Source: Sulfurimonas sp. HSL3-1
GTDB taxonomy: Bacteria > Campylobacterota > Campylobacteria > Campylobacterales > Sulfurimonadaceae
DNA length: 64,000 nucleotides
Direction of reading: 5' to 3'
Assembly (NCBI RefSeq): GCF_039645995.1
Contig: NZ_CP147920.1
Span: forward strand, 1,922,001 to 1,986,000
Shown in pieces: positions 44,377 to 53,847 of the stretch. The notes under the pieces were generated by a model. That model made no database searches. It was not told the origin of the DNA and saw nothing but the letters and a program-made list of their open reading frames with translations. The translations under genes were made by a program, and so were the position numbers. Position 1 is the stretch's first letter. Every line of letters starts with the position of its first letter.

Positions 44377-45363
44377 ATGAATCACCCCCGTATCGCCATC
44401 GTCCGTCTCAGCGCCCTGGGCGACATCATCAACAGCGCCGTCGTCTTGCAGTTTATCCGCAAACACCGTCCCGAAGCCCGCATAGACTGGATCACCGAGG
44501 CGCAGTTCGCCCCCATGCTGCAGGGGCACCCGGAGCTCGCTACCGTCCACGGCATCCCCCTCAAACAGCTCAAACGCGAGAAGCGCTTCGGGCTGCTGCG
44601 CGACACAATCGCTCAGCTACGCGCGCTGGGCCCCTACGACGTCATTATCGATATGCAGGGGCTGCTCAAATCGGCCCTCGTCGCCCGTCTGCTCGGCCCG
44701 AATGTCCACGGCTTCGATGCCGCTTCGGCCCGGGAGGGCGCCGCGGCGCTCTTCTACCGCACCAAAAGCCGCATCCCCTACGAGGCCAATATCATCCGCC
44801 GCAACTGCGACATCGTTGCGGAAGCCCTCGGTTTCACCGTCAGCGATGAAGAACTGCTCGCCAAGGCCCCGGCCCTGCCGGTCGGACCCCGCCCTGATTT
44901 CCTGGACGATGTCCCCTATATTGCCGTCGTCGTCGGAGCCTCCTGGCCCTCCAAGTGCTACCCGCCGGCGCAGCTGGCCGCCGTCTGTGACGCCCTGCCG
45001 TTTCCCTGCATCCTCGTCTGGGGTTCCGAGGGTGAGCACATGGACGCCGAGGCGATCGCCGCCGAGACTGCCAACGCCCGCGTGGCACCGAAAATCGGCC
45101 TGCCCGCACTGCGCGACCTCATCGGCCATGCGGCACTGACGATCGGCGGCGATACGGGCCCCACCCACCTTGCCTGGGCGCTGAACCGCCCCTCCATCGT
45201 CCTCTACGGCCCGACGACCCCGCGGATGATGTTCGAAACCCCGCACAACGTCGCGGTCGAATCGGACTCGGTGGTCGATATCCTCCGTATCGACAAAACC
45301 GACATGAGCATCGCGACGATCCCCCCCGCCTCGGTTATCCAGAAAGCGAAAGAGTTGCTATGA
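44377..45363 (+). CDS. waaC: Lipopolysaccharide heptosyltransferase I
   Basis: WaaC adds the first heptose to the Kdo of the LPS inner core. This 328-residue GT9 enzyme has the N-terminal IVRLSALGDIINS, and the nucleotide-sugar segment LTIGGDTGPTHLAWAL (about 250-265). It overlaps waaM by 4 bp. With kdsB further on it indicates a Kdo-heptose core. Confidence 0.93.
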   Translation: MNHPRIAIVRLSALGDIINSAVVLQFIRKHRPEARIDWITEAQFAPMLQGHPELATVHGIPLKQLKREKRFGLLRDTIAQLRALGPYDVIIDMQGLLKSALVARLLGPNVHGFDAASAREGAAALFYRTKSRIPYEANIIRRNCDIVAEALGFTVSDEELLAKAPALPVGPRPDFLDDVPYIAVVVGASWPSKCYPPAQLAAVCDALPFPCILVWGSEGEHMDAEAIAAETANARVAPKIGLPALRDLIGHAALTIGGDTGPTHLAWALNRPSIVLYGPTTPRMMFETPHNVAVESDSVVDILRIDKTDMSIATIPPASVIQKAKELL

Positions 45364-46247
45364 TCCTCTACTATTTTTTCCGCGCCGTCGAGTTTTGCCT
45401 GATGCTCCTGCCCTACGCCCTGCGCAAAGCCTTCTTTACCGGCCTCGCCTCCCTCGCCTACGCGGTCGACCGCCAGCACCGCGCCGTCATCCGCCGCAAC
45501 CTCGAGATCGCCTTCGGGGAAAACGTCGGAGAAGCCGAGGAGAAGACGATCGCGCGCTACTGTTACCGTAACCTGCTGCTGAACTTCCTGCAGGTCCTCG
45601 AAAACCAGCGCATGACCCCGCAGCGGCAGGCGGAACTGGTCACCTTTGCCAACCGCGACATCGTCAACCGCGCCCGGGAGGCGGGACGCCCCGTTATCTT
45701 CGTCTCCGGGCATTTCGGCAACTGGGAGCTCGGAGCGACGGCCATCGCCTCGCAGATCATGCCCACCGTCAGCATCCACAAGCAGCTCAACAACCCCTAC
45801 TTCGACCGCTACCTGCTCGCATCGCGTTCGCGCCTGCAGATGCATATGGCGGAGAAACACGGCGCCGTCAAACACCTGACCCGGGCGCTGAAAAAAGGCG
45901 AAGCCGTCTCGCTGATGATCGACCAGAACATCCGGCCGCGGGAGAGCATCTTCGTCGATTTCTTCGGGACGCAGGTGACCCAGACCTCCGCGCCCGCCTT
46001 CCTGGCGCGCAAATACAACGCGGCGGTCATCCCCGTCTTTATCCATACCGAGAATGAGCAGCACTATACGGTCCGTTTCGAAGAGGAGGTTCCCGTGCCG
46101 CATACGGAGAACGCCGAAGAGGATATCCGCATCGCGACACAGCGCCAGTCCGATGTGATGGAACGGATCATCCGGGAGGAGCCGAAGTTCTGGTTCTGGT
46201 GCCACCGCCGCTGGAAAGGCGGGAGCAAGGGGATCTACGAGGCGTAG
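45360..46247 (+). CDS. waaM: Lipid A biosynthesis acyltransferase (HtrB/WaaM type)
   Basis: This enzyme adds a secondary acyl chain to the Kdo-lipid A precursor at the inner membrane. The 295-residue protein has an N-terminal anchor helix, the catalytic HFGNWE motif (H at about residue 118) and the later LMIDQNIRPRESIFVDFFG. It is coupled to waaC by an ATGA overlap. Confidence 0.93.
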   Translation: MILYYFFRAVEFCLMLLPYALRKAFFTGLASLAYAVDRQHRAVIRRNLEIAFGENVGEAEEKTIARYCYRNLLLNFLQVLENQRMTPQRQAELVTFANRDIVNRAREAGRPVIFVSGHFGNWELGATAIASQIMPTVSIHKQLNNPYFDRYLLASRSRLQMHMAEKHGAVKHLTRALKKGEAVSLMIDQNIRPRESIFVDFFGTQVTQTSAPAFLARKYNAAVIPVFIHTENEQHYTVRFEEEVPVPHTENAEEDIRIATQRQSDVMERIIREEPKFWFWCHRRWKGGSKGIYEA

Positions 46248-46250
46248 TCC

Positions 46251-47078
46251 TTAACGGGCACTCCGCTTTTTTCCGACGGCGTAAAAGAGCGGCCAGAGCA
46301 GCACTGCCGCCACCATCATCAGAGAACTCAGCAGCTGCCCCATCGTCATCCAGCCGCAGCAGATAAAGCCCAGCTGCGGGTCCGGGGCGCGCCAGAACTC
46401 CGCCGCGAAACGCATCGCCCCGTAGGCGAAGCCGTAGAGCAGGATCAGCTCCCCGCGGAAGCGGCGGTGCTTGCGGTAGAGCCAGATGATGGCGAAAACG
46501 ACGACGCCCTCCAGTACCGCTTCATAGAGCTGCGACGGGTGGCGCAGCGCCCCGTGGACGTAGATCCCCCAGGGCACATCGGTCACACGGCCGATAAGCT
46601 CCTGGTTGAGGAAGTTGCCGATCCGCCCGAAGACGTACCCCATGGGGACGGCGACGGCGACAATGTCCATCAGCAGGCCGAAATGGATGTGGTGGCGCTT
46701 GCTGAAGAGGGCCGAAGCGATGAAGAAGCCGATGACCGCCCCGTGATAGCTCATCCCTCTGATACCGACGAACTCGCCGTTTTTAAACGGGTTGAAGATC
46801 TGCCACGGGTGCATCAGATAGTAGGCCGTATCGGGATCGTAGAAAAGGATGTATCCCAGCCGCGCCCCGAGGATGACACCGATCTCGACCCAGATGAAGT
46901 AGGCGTCCAGCGTCAGCGTGTCGACGGGGACCCTGTCGCGGCGCACGTACCATTTCGCCCCGTAGAGTGCGGCGAGCAGCGCCAGGACGTACATCAATCC
47001 GTACCAGTGTACCGGCAGGCCGAAAAGCGAAAAGGCGACGGGATTGAAATGTTCGTAAATGTGGTTCCAGTACTCCAT
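46251..47078 (-). CDS. lgt: Prolipoprotein diacylglyceryl transferase
   Basis: Lgt attaches diacylglycerol to the lipobox Cys of prolipoproteins. The 275-residue protein has seven helices, the family signature [14 protein letters not shown] and [12 protein letters not shown]. It is convergent with waaM, three bases apart. Substrates in this window include the lipoproteins at 6074-8545 and 60934-62229. Confidence 0.96.
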   Translation of the reverse strand: MEYWNHIYEHFNPVAFSLFGLPVHWYGLMYVLALLAALYGAKWYVRRDRVPVDTLTLDAYFIWVEIGVILGARLGYILFYDPDTAYYLMHPWQIFNPFKNGEFVGIRGMSYHGAVIGFFIASALFSKRHHIHFGLLMDIVAVAVPMGYVFGRIGNFLNQELIGRVTDVPWGIYVHGALRHPSQLYEAVLEGVVVFAIIWLYRKHRRFRGELILLYGFAYGAMRFAAEFWRAPDPQLGFICCGWMTMGQLLSSLMMVAAVLLWPLFYAVGKKRSAR

Positions 47079-47122
47079 GGCGGCTCTTTCAGTGAATTGG
47101 ACGCAAGTATAACCAACTATAT

Positions 47123-47701
47123 TTACAGATAGTAACTCAGCGAGGTCTTCCCGAACTTCTTGCGTTTTTGCAGGCTATAAGACCCGATCGCGTCGGGCAG
47201 CTCGAGCCCGCTCATATGCTCGATGGTGATGAGGCGTACCGCTTCGCGGGGCAGCTTCGCGATCAACGAGAGCATATTGTCGTAGATATCCTCATGCCCC
47301 TCCCGGATGGAGAAGGGGGGATCGATAAAGAAATAGGCGGGCTCGCCGAGCTGCTTGAGACGTGCCAGCGTCTGGGCGATCGTCTCGAAGGTGTCGCCGG
47401 CGATCACCTCGCAGGCCGCGGGGTCGGTCTGGGCGATATTGCCCCGCAGCACCTTCAGCGCGTCGCGGTCGCGCTCCATGAAAATGATGCGTTTCGCCCC
47501 CCGGCTGAGCGCCTCGAGGCCGATGGAACCGCTGCCGGAAAAGAGCTCGACGAGGACGCTGTCCATAATCTCGAACTGCAGGGTATTGAAATAGGACTCC
47601 AGCACGATCCCCTTGGAGCTGCGCGTCGTCGTTTTGGAGGGCAGCTTCAACAGTTTCCCCTTGTATTTTCCTGCCACGATCTTCTTTGTCAGCGGTTTCA
47701 T
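47123..47701 (-). CDS. rsmD: 16S rRNA (guanine-N2)-methyltransferase RsmD
   Basis: RsmD methylates G966 of 16S rRNA. The 192-residue product starts at the ATG at 47701 ([16 protein letters not shown]), contains the SAM motif [19 protein letters not shown] (about 55-73) and the catalytic DPPF (about 125-128). A longer reading upstream would lie inside the exonuclease gene in another frame and is not used. It overlaps the exonuclease by 4 bp. Confidence 0.92.
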   Translation of the reverse strand: MKPLTKKIVAGKYKGKLLKLPSKTTTRSSKGIVLESYFNTLQFEIMDSVLVELFSGSGSIGLEALSRGAKRIIFMERDRDALKVLRGNIAQTDPAACEVIAGDTFETIAQTLARLKQLGEPAYFFIDPPFSIREGHEDIYDNMLSLIAKLPREAVRLITIEHMSGLELPDAIGSYSLQKRKKFGKTSLSYYL

Positions 47702-48420
47702 CCTCGCACCTCGTTCATGTAATATTCTATGCTGTAGCGCAGATCCTCGTCCAGGTCCGGGAGGCTGCGGAGCATCCACTCCAGGTAACCCGGGTCGCGG
47801 CGGGCGACATCTTCGATGAATTTGCCGCCGTACTTCCCGAAAGTGAGCTTGTGCACCAGCGCCTGCTCCGTCGTCAGCGCCATCAGCCGCTCGTTGTCGG
47901 CCATGGCTGCCAGGTAGCGGTGCAGCAGCAGGGTATGCAGGGCGTCGCTGAGCGCATGGTGGGCGCTCAGGGGAATCCCCAGTTCGTCGGCGAGAGCCTG
48001 CTCCTCGCGGTAGAGCCGCAGCTCGTAGCGCAGGTACTGCAGGGAGAAGTGCTCGATATCGCCGCCGAGCAGGTGCTTGACGCACTTGAGCGTATCGATC
48101 ATCCCTCCCTGCCAGGTGATCCCCTCTTTGGCAAGCATGTCCAGGTCAAACGCCAGGTTGTGGCCGACGAGGACCGTTTCGGGGGTATTGAGTACTTCAA
48201 GCCGCTTTGCCGCGCCGGTCGCGTCGAACTCCGGAGCCTCCGCAAGCATCTCGTTGGTCAGATGATGCACCGCCATCGCCGCCGGCGGCACCTTTTTCGG
48301 GGGCTGGACCAAGTCGTACAGCGTCTCGTACCTGCCCTCTTCTTCGAGGATCATCCCCACGGAACAGATGCGGTCTTTTTTTTCGAGACCGGTCGTCTCC
48401 ACGTCAAGGTAACAGAGCAT
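47698..48420 (-). CDS. DnaQ-like 3'-5' exonuclease
   Basis: This 240-residue DEDDh exonuclease has ExoI DVETTGL (6-12), ExoII HNLAFDLDML (about 95-105) and ExoIII HHALSDALHT (about 153-162). Its C-terminal region with LTFGKYGGKFIEDVARRDPGYLEWML resembles the domain often appended to ExoX-like nucleases. It could serve as a proofreading or DNA-repair exonuclease. It overlaps the 144-residue gene upstream by one base. Confidence 0.88.
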   Translation of the reverse strand: MLCYLDVETTGLEKKDRICSVGMILEEEGRYETLYDLVQPPKKVPPAAMAVHHLTNEMLAEAPEFDATGAAKRLEVLNTPETVLVGHNLAFDLDMLAKEGITWQGGMIDTLKCVKHLLGGDIEHFSLQYLRYELRLYREEQALADELGIPLSAHHALSDALHTLLLHRYLAAMADNERLMALTTEQALVHKLTFGKYGGKFIEDVARRDPGYLEWMLRSLPDLDEDLRYSIEYYMNEVRG

Positions 48421-48854
48421 CAGAACCGTTGCAGGAGCGTATGGTAGTGTTCAAGGGTCCGGAAACTCTTCTCAAAGCGCCAGCGCAGCACGAAGGCGAC
48501 AACGGCATCGCGCTGGGAAGATTCGAGCTTTTCGGCGCGCCCGAAATAGGCCAGCGAACTGTTCTTGTTCCTGACTTTCGCCTCGCGGTCGTAGGTGATG
48601 GCGATGATCTGGACATATTTGCCCTCATGTGGCGTCCCCAGCGTATCGTCGGCAAGGGAGATCCCGGCGAGGTTCATCGCTTTGAATTCGAAAAGATCCG
48701 CGAATTCGGGCACCTTTTCATCGACGCCGAGAGCGTGGTAGAGGGATTCGAGCGCAGCCATGTTCTCCTTGCGTGCGACTTCGTAGCTTGAAATCTTTGC
48801 CGTAAGGTTTTTCAGACGATCCAGTGCCGTTGACACGTCTGCGCTCCTTTCCAT
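48420..48854 (-). CDS. Conserved-looking hypothetical protein, 144 residues
   Basis: I do not recognise a family. It is soluble, with helices at both ends (about 5-42 and 110-142) and a central beta-rich part (KYVQIIAITYDREAKVR). Tight coupling to the exonuclease and rsmD indicates a real gene of the same operon. Confidence 0.7.
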   Translation of the reverse strand: MERSADVSTALDRLKNLTAKISSYEVARKENMAALESLYHALGVDEKVPEFADLFEFKAMNLAGISLADDTLGTPHEGKYVQIIAITYDREAKVRNKNSSLAYFGRAEKLESSQRDAVVAFVLRWRFEKSFRTLEHYHTLLQRF

Positions 48855-48884
48855 TGATACGCTCCGGGAGCAAAAGCCCCCGTA

Positions 48885-48968
48885 CCTACGCTAACGCTTT
48901 GTTCCGCCCCGGCGGAGTGCCCGTACCCCAAGGGTACTTCCTCCGGGCGCGCGCCTTTGGCGCTATTA
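48885..48968 (+). repeat. Dispersed intergenic repeat, copy B
   Basis: It has CCTACGCTAACGC (48885-48897), then GGGTACTTCCTCC followed by GGGCGCGCGC (48932-48954) and TTTGGCGCTA. The same blocks appear in the same order in copy A (minus strand, 9.5 kb), and the right half is recognisable in copy C (56.6 kb). It lies between two divergent transcription units. Confidence 0.55.
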
Positions 48969-49099
48969 GAACGTCACCTTCGCGAGCTATAACATTAAGA
49001 TGCTCGACACACAAGCCATCTTCTGCATTATCATAGCAGTTTAACCAACCGTGCTTTATAATCAGCAAAAACTTTGGCGCATCGCGCCTGTGAGGTGAT

Positions 49100-50362
49100 A
49101 TGGATTATTTCAAGATCAACGGACCGAAAACCCTAAACGGCAGCGTCGCCGTCTCCGGCGCCAAGAATGCCGCCCTGCCGCTGATCGCCATGACGATCCT
49201 TTCCGAAAAGCCGGTGACCGTCACGAACCTGCCCCACGTCGTCGACATCAAAACCCTGCTCAAACTGCTGACCAACCTCGGCGCGGCCTTTGAACTCGAC
49301 GGTAACCGTGTCACCATTGATACCCGGCCGGTCAGCCATACAATGGCCACCTACGACATTGTTAAAACCATGCGCGCGTCCATTCTCGTCCTTGGCCCGC
49401 TGCTCGCGCGCTTCGGCCACTGCGAAGTCTCCCTGCCCGGGGGCTGCGCCATCGGGCAGCGGCCGATCGACCTGCACCTCAAAGCCCTTGAGCATATGGG
49501 CGCGGAGATCACCATCCATGCCGGCTACGTCCGCGCCGAAGCCCCCGACGGCCTCAAGGGTGCGCACATTCTCTTCGACAAGATCACCGTCACCGGCACA
49601 GCCAATATCGTCATGGCCGCCGCCCTCGCCAAAGGGAAAAGTACCATCACGAACGCCGCGCGCGAACCCGAAGTCGTCCAGCTCTGCGAGATCCTCCGTG
49701 ATGCCGGGGTCGCCATCGAAGGGATCGGCAGTTCCGAGCTTGTCATTGAAGGCACCGCGGGCAAACTCGTCGACATCGCCTCTTTCGCCGTCATCCCCGA
49801 CCGCATCGAAGCAGGCACCTACCTCTGCGCCGCGGCCATTTCACGCTCACCGCTGACGCTGACAAATGTCCGGCCCGACCACCTCGAAGCAGTTCTGGGC
49901 AAACTCGAAGAGATGGGCGTGGGGATCGAAACGACGGAGGACACGATCACCGTCCACCCTGTCCAGTCCCTCAAACCGGTCGACATCACGACCATGGAGT
50001 ACCCCGCCTTCCCGACGGACATGCAGGCGCAGTTCCTCGCGCTCTGTACCCAGGCCGAAGGGACATCGACCGTCGAAGAGCGCCTCTTCGAAAACCGCTT
50101 TATGCACGTCAGCGAACTGCAGCGCCTCGGGGCCGACATCACCCTCAAGGGCAATACCGCCACCGTCAAAGGCCCCTCGGCGCTCTTCGGCGCGGATGTC
50201 ATGGCCACGGACCTGCGCGCCTCCAGTGCCCTCGTACTCGCGGCGCTGGTGGCAGAGGGGGAGACGAACATCCACCGCATCTACCACCTCGACCGCGGCT
50301 ATGAGGCGCTTGAAGAGAAATTCAGCCTGATCGGTGCGGACATCGCCCGCCTGAAAGAGTAG
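49100..50362 (+). CDS. murA: UDP-N-acetylglucosamine 1-carboxyvinyltransferase MurA
   Basis: MurA performs the first committed step of peptidoglycan synthesis. The 420-residue EPSP-synthase-fold protein has [12 protein letters not shown] with the UDP-sugar-binding Lys (about 20-31) and the loop [20 protein letters not shown] with the fosfomycin-target Cys (about 117). GAGGTG precedes the ATG and TATAAT lies at about 49056. Confidence 0.97.
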   Translation: MDYFKINGPKTLNGSVAVSGAKNAALPLIAMTILSEKPVTVTNLPHVVDIKTLLKLLTNLGAAFELDGNRVTIDTRPVSHTMATYDIVKTMRASILVLGPLLARFGHCEVSLPGGCAIGQRPIDLHLKALEHMGAEITIHAGYVRAEAPDGLKGAHILFDKITVTGTANIVMAAALAKGKSTITNAAREPEVVQLCEILRDAGVAIEGIGSSELVIEGTAGKLVDIASFAVIPDRIEAGTYLCAAAISRSPLTLTNVRPDHLEAVLGKLEEMGVGIETTEDTITVHPVQSLKPVDITTMEYPAFPTDMQAQFLALCTQAEGTSTVEERLFENRFMHVSELQRLGADITLKGNTATVKGPSALFGADVMATDLRASSALVLAALVAEGETNIHRIYHLDRGYEALEEKFSLIGADIARLKE

Positions 50363-50383
50363 TAGGGAAAAGAAAAGGGGAGA

Positions 50384-50761
50384 TCACTTCTCTTCGAAGA
50401 TGATCATTTCGTAGATACTTTTTTTCGTCACCAGCGCCTTCTCGGGCGGTACGCTGGTGCTCTGCTTCGCCTGGGCCAGCTGGTAGCGCAGCTCGGCAAT
50501 CTCCTGTTCCATCGTATCGATCTGTTCCTTGAGGCGCAATGCCACATCGACACCGGCAAGGTTGACGCCCATTTCGCGGGTCAGGCGGAGGATCAGCTTG
50601 ATGCGGTCGATATCGCGCTGGGAGTAGAGACGAATCCGGCCGTCCGAGCGCGAAGGGGTAATAAGGTTCTCACGCTCATACTGCCGCAGGGTCTGCGGAT
50701 GGATGTCGAGGATCTTCGACACGATGCTGATCAGGTAGACCGGTTCGTCATACGTATGCAT
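50384..50761 (-). CDS. hspR: MerR-family heat-shock repressor HspR
   Basis: This 125-residue regulator has a winged-helix DNA-binding domain (about 5-75; IVSKILDIHPQTLRQYERENLITPSRSDGRIRLY) and a coiled coil (about 85-110). HspR represses chaperone genes at HAIR operators. It follows cbpA by 3 bp, and a HAIR site is present before cbpA, so the pair is autoregulated. Confidence 0.92.
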   Translation of the reverse strand: MHTYDEPVYLISIVSKILDIHPQTLRQYERENLITPSRSDGRIRLYSQRDIDRIKLILRLTREMGVNLAGVDVALRLKEQIDTMEQEIAELRYQLAQAKQSTSVPPEKALVTKKSIYEMIIFEEK

Positions 50762-50764
50762 GGC

Positions 50765-51661
50765 TTACTCCTTAGGTAGTTGCGCTTTCATCGCCTCGGT
50801 CAACTCTGGATCAAGGTCGTCCACGTTCGGCAGGATGATGTTCGCGACGAGGTAGAGGTCTCCGCGTACGTTGCTTTTGCGGTTCATCACCCCCATCTCT
50901 TTCACACGGAAACGCTGGCCGTTCTTCGTGTTCTGCGGCACTTTGAGGGTAATCTCCTTCTCCAGCGTCTTGACGCTCACCTTGTCGCCGAAAAGCGCCG
51001 CGTAGAGCGGGACGTCAAAGGTTTTGATCAGCGTGTCGCCGTCGCGCTCGTATTCCGGGTTGGTGGCAATGTTGATCTTGAGGTAGAGATCGCCTGCGCT
51101 GCCGCCCTGTTTGCGCCCTTTGCCGCGGACGCGGAGCTTCTCGCCCGATTTGACCCCCGCGGGGATCTTGATATCGAAGCTCTCCCCCTCCACGTTTACC
51201 TGGTGCTTGCCGCCGAGGATAGCCGTCTGGAACGGCACGGTGATGGAGGTCTCCAGGTCGAGGTTGACCGGCTGCTGGTAACCGCCGCCCCCGAAACCGC
51301 CAAAGCCTCCGAAACCGCCTGCACCCCCGGCTCCGCCTCCGAAACCGCCGAAGCCTCCCCCGCCGCCGAACATCTGGCGCAGGATCTCGTCGAGGTCGAC
51401 GTTGCCGCCCTGGGCGCGCGCAAAGTCCTGGAAGTTCTGGCCGCCGAACATCTGGTCGCCGAAACGGTCGTACTGCGCTTTTTTCTCTTTATCGCTCAGC
51501 ACTTCGTACGCGGCATTGATCTCTTTGAACTTCTCTTCCGCTTCGGGGGACTTGTTCACATCGGGATGGTACTGGCGCGCCATCTTCCGGTAGGCTTTTT
51601 TGATTTCCGATTCGTTCGCGTTTTCATTGACGCCAAGGGTTTCATAAAGGCTTTTGCTCAT
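50765..51661 (-). CDS. cbpA: DnaJ-class co-chaperone CbpA
   Basis: This 298-residue protein has a J domain with HPD (about 5-68; [10 protein letters not shown]), a Gly/Phe-rich linker (about 90-135) and the two C-terminal peptide-binding domains without the zinc finger, as in CbpA rather than DnaJ. It assists DnaK. It opens cbpA-hspR under the HAIR-controlled promoter. Confidence 0.92.
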   Translation of the reverse strand: MSKSLYETLGVNENANESEIKKAYRKMARQYHPDVNKSPEAEEKFKEINAAYEVLSDKEKKAQYDRFGDQMFGGQNFQDFARAQGGNVDLDEILRQMFGGGGGFGGFGGGAGGAGGFGGFGGFGGGGYQQPVNLDLETSITVPFQTAILGGKHQVNVEGESFDIKIPAGVKSGEKLRVRGKGRKQGGSAGDLYLKINIATNPEYERDGDTLIKTFDVPLYAALFGDKVSVKTLEKEITLKVPQNTKNGQRFRVKEMGVMNRKSNVRGDLYLVANIILPNVDDLDPELTEAMKAQLPKE

Positions 51662-51699
51662 GCAGTGTTACCTAGTTATATATTTTATTTTTAGCAGTG

Positions 51700-51734
51700 A
51701 TTATAGCATATAAGTTGAGTCGATGTCAATCAAG
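51700..51734 (-). promoter_or_regulatory. Sigma70-type promoter of cbpA-hspR with HAIR operator
   Basis: On the minus strand TTGACA (51729-51724), 18 bases, TATAAT (51705-51700). The inverted repeat GTTGAGT-N7-AATCAAG (51714-51734, plus strand) covers the -35 and fits the HAIR consensus CTTGAGT-N7-ACTCAAG at most positions. HspR bound here would block polymerase. Confidence 0.8.
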
Positions 51735-51792
51735 GTTTGTTTTGCAGCGCTTTAGGGAACTTTTAAGTTTGCGGTAGTATAATTTCGGCCCT

Positions 51793-51869
51793 CGGGGTGT
51801 GGCGCAGACTGGTAGCGTGCTTCGTTCGGGACGAAGAGGCCGCAGGTTCGAATCCTGTCACCCCGACCA
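51793..51869 (+). tRNA. tRNA-Pro (anticodon CGG)
   Basis: A full cloverleaf of 77 nt: acceptor CGGGGTG pairs with CACCCCG, anticodon stem CTTCG/CGAAG encloses the loop TTCGGGA (anticodon CGG), the T arm has GGTTCGAATCC, and CCA is encoded. Confidence 0.95.
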
Positions 51870-52222
51870 TCGAGAGACTTCTTTCCTACAACATTTCCAG
51901 AAAAAATCCATCAAAACAACATCGAAAAATCAAGCGTTTTTACGTGCTAAATACAGCGTATAACACGCCACCCTCTTGTCAAGTCATAGACGTTCATTAG
52001 CGTGTCAGCCGGATCACCTCGGCATGGCATGTCCCGCAAGCGGCAGCCTTTCGCACTTTCTTCTTTCGGGTTCGGTTTCTTCTTTGTGCGAGCAAAGAAG
52101 AAAGGGAACAAAAATTACCATGTAGATACATAACCATTGTATGCAGGCGGTCATTGTGTCCTGGATGATGTATATGAGGGATTAGGTTTACAAGAACATA
52201 TGCGGCCGAAGCCGCAGAAGGT
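51870..52222. other. Non-coding stretch between tRNA-Pro and purH
   Basis: About 350 bp without a supportable gene. It contains a strong hairpin at 52076-52103 and an additional related CTTTCTTCTTT at 52057-52067. No integrase, direct tRNA-end repeat or phage gene is seen here, so an integrated element is not supported. Confidence 0.55.
52076..52103. repeat. 11-bp perfect hairpin
   Basis: TTTCTTCTTTG (52076-52086) and CAAAGAAGAAA (52093-52103) flank a six-base loop. It lies beyond the purH stop with the loop and stem equally readable on both strands; no long T tract follows on the minus strand. Confidence 0.6.
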
Positions 52223-53758
52223 TTAGTGGAGGAAGTGGCGGACGCCGGTGAAGTAGAGTGCCATACCGTATTCGTCTGCCGCGGCGATCACTTCGTCGTC
52301 GCGGATGGAGCCGCCCGGTTCGATGACCGTCTTGACGCCTGCGGCCGCCGCAGCGTCGATGGAGTCGCGGAACGGGAAGAAGGCTTCGCTTGCCAGCGCG
52401 GCACCGGTGACGTCCAGCCCCATCGCCTCGGCTTTTTTCAGCGCACACTGCGACGCGTCGACGCGCGACGTCATCCCCATGCCGACCGCGACCATCGCCG
52501 CGTCCTTGACGTAGACGACACAGTTCGATTTTGTCAGCGACGCGACTTTCCACGCGATCTCCGCGTCTTTCATCGCCGCCGCATCCGCGCTCAGCTTGCT
52601 TTTCTGCTCGGCGTTGCTGATCTCATCCGCTGCCACCTTGTCGGCATCCTGGAAGACGAAACCGCCGTCGATGTGTTTGAAGTCAACGGCATCGTTGGCG
52701 AGGACAATCTTGTCGCTGCCGTATTCGAAAAGCTTGATGCGCTTCTTCGCCGCGAACACCTCCTGCGCTTCCGCCGTGATACGGCCGGCAATGATCACTT
52801 CGAGGAAGATCTCGTTCATCATCTCCGCCAGCGCCTTGTCGACGACACCGTTGACAGCGACAACGCCGCCGAAGGCGGACACGGGGTCGCATTTGAGCGC
52901 TTCGGTATAGGCGTCGAGCAGGCTGTCGCGGATGGCGAAGCCGCACGGGTTGCCGTGCTTAACAATACAGACGGCATTTTCGTCGCCGAAGGCCGCGGCG
53001 ATCTTGACCGCGCCGCTGATGTCTGTCAGGTTGTTGAAGCTCGCCTCGCCTTTGAGGGTCGTAAAGTTCTTGCTGAAGTGCTCCTCGAACTCGTACAGCG
53101 CCCCCTTCTGGTGCGGGTTCTCGCCGTAGCGGGTATTCATCACCTTTTTGCCGACGACGAACTGTTTCGCCCCCATACCGTCGTTGAAACGCTTGTTCAT
53201 ATAATTGGCGATCATGCTGTCGTAGGCGGCAGTGTGCTCGTAGGCCTTGATCATCAGGCTGCGGCGGAACTCGACGCTGTTCTCGTCGTTCTCGATCGCG
53301 TTCAGGACCAGCGAATAGTCGGAGGGATCGGTGACGATCATGACACTGTCAAAGTTTTTCGCGGCGGAGCGGACCATCGCCGGTCCCCCGATATCGATGT
53401 TCTCGATGATCTCCTCGAAATCGTCCGTGCGCTCAATGGTCGCCTTGAAAGGATAGAGGTTGACGCAGACGAGGTCGATCGGCTCGACGCCCAGTTCCGC
53501 GGCCTGGTCCAGGTGCGACTGCTTGTCGCGGCGATGCAGGATGCCGCCGTGGATGTAGGGGTTGAGGGTTTTGACGCGCCCCTCGAAACACTCCGGGAAT
53601 TTGGTGACCTCATCGATCTCGATGGCCGCGATACCGGCCTCTTTCAGCATCTTGAACGTCCCGCCCGTTGAGATGATCTCATAGCCGTTTTTCACCAGGG
53701 ACGCCGCGAATTCGACGATATTGCTTTTATCGCTGACGCTCAGCAGTGCTCTTTTCAT
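52223..53758 (-). CDS. purH: Bifunctional AICAR transformylase/IMP cyclohydrolase PurH
   Basis: PurH carries out the last two steps of IMP synthesis. The 511-residue product has the N-terminal cyclohydrolase domain ([35 protein letters not shown]) and the transformylase domain (KHGNPCGFA with the catalytic Lys-His, and RVDASQCAL). I use the ATG at 53758 ([11 protein letters not shown]), preceded by GGAAT, as it matches family N-termini. Confidence 0.96.
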   Translation of the reverse strand: MKRALLSVSDKSNIVEFAASLVKNGYEIISTGGTFKMLKEAGIAAIEIDEVTKFPECFEGRVKTLNPYIHGGILHRRDKQSHLDQAAELGVEPIDLVCVNLYPFKATIERTDDFEEIIENIDIGGPAMVRSAAKNFDSVMIVTDPSDYSLVLNAIENDENSVEFRRSLMIKAYEHTAAYDSMIANYMNKRFNDGMGAKQFVVGKKVMNTRYGENPHQKGALYEFEEHFSKNFTTLKGEASFNNLTDISGAVKIAAAFGDENAVCIVKHGNPCGFAIRDSLLDAYTEALKCDPVSAFGGVVAVNGVVDKALAEMMNEIFLEVIIAGRITAEAQEVFAAKKRIKLFEYGSDKIVLANDAVDFKHIDGGFVFQDADKVAADEISNAEQKSKLSADAAAMKDAEIAWKVASLTKSNCVVYVKDAAMVAVGMGMTSRVDASQCALKKAEAMGLDVTGAALASEAFFPFRDSIDAAAAAGVKTVIEPGGSIRDDEVIAAADEYGMALYFTGVRHFLH

Positions 53759-53847
53759 TCCGTTTCGCCTTTTTTCGGGCTTGAAGCCCATGTATTTCAT
53801 TGACGGAATTTTAACAAAGGAGCGGTTAGGATTGGATCAAATTCTGA

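Noticed and set aside
51797-52000. 67-codon frame over tRNA-Pro
   Set aside because: The first third is the tRNA itself and no ribosome site is present.
51870-52222. Integrated genetic island at tRNA-Pro
   Set aside because: No integrase, no direct repeat of the tRNA end and the next gene is housekeeping purH.
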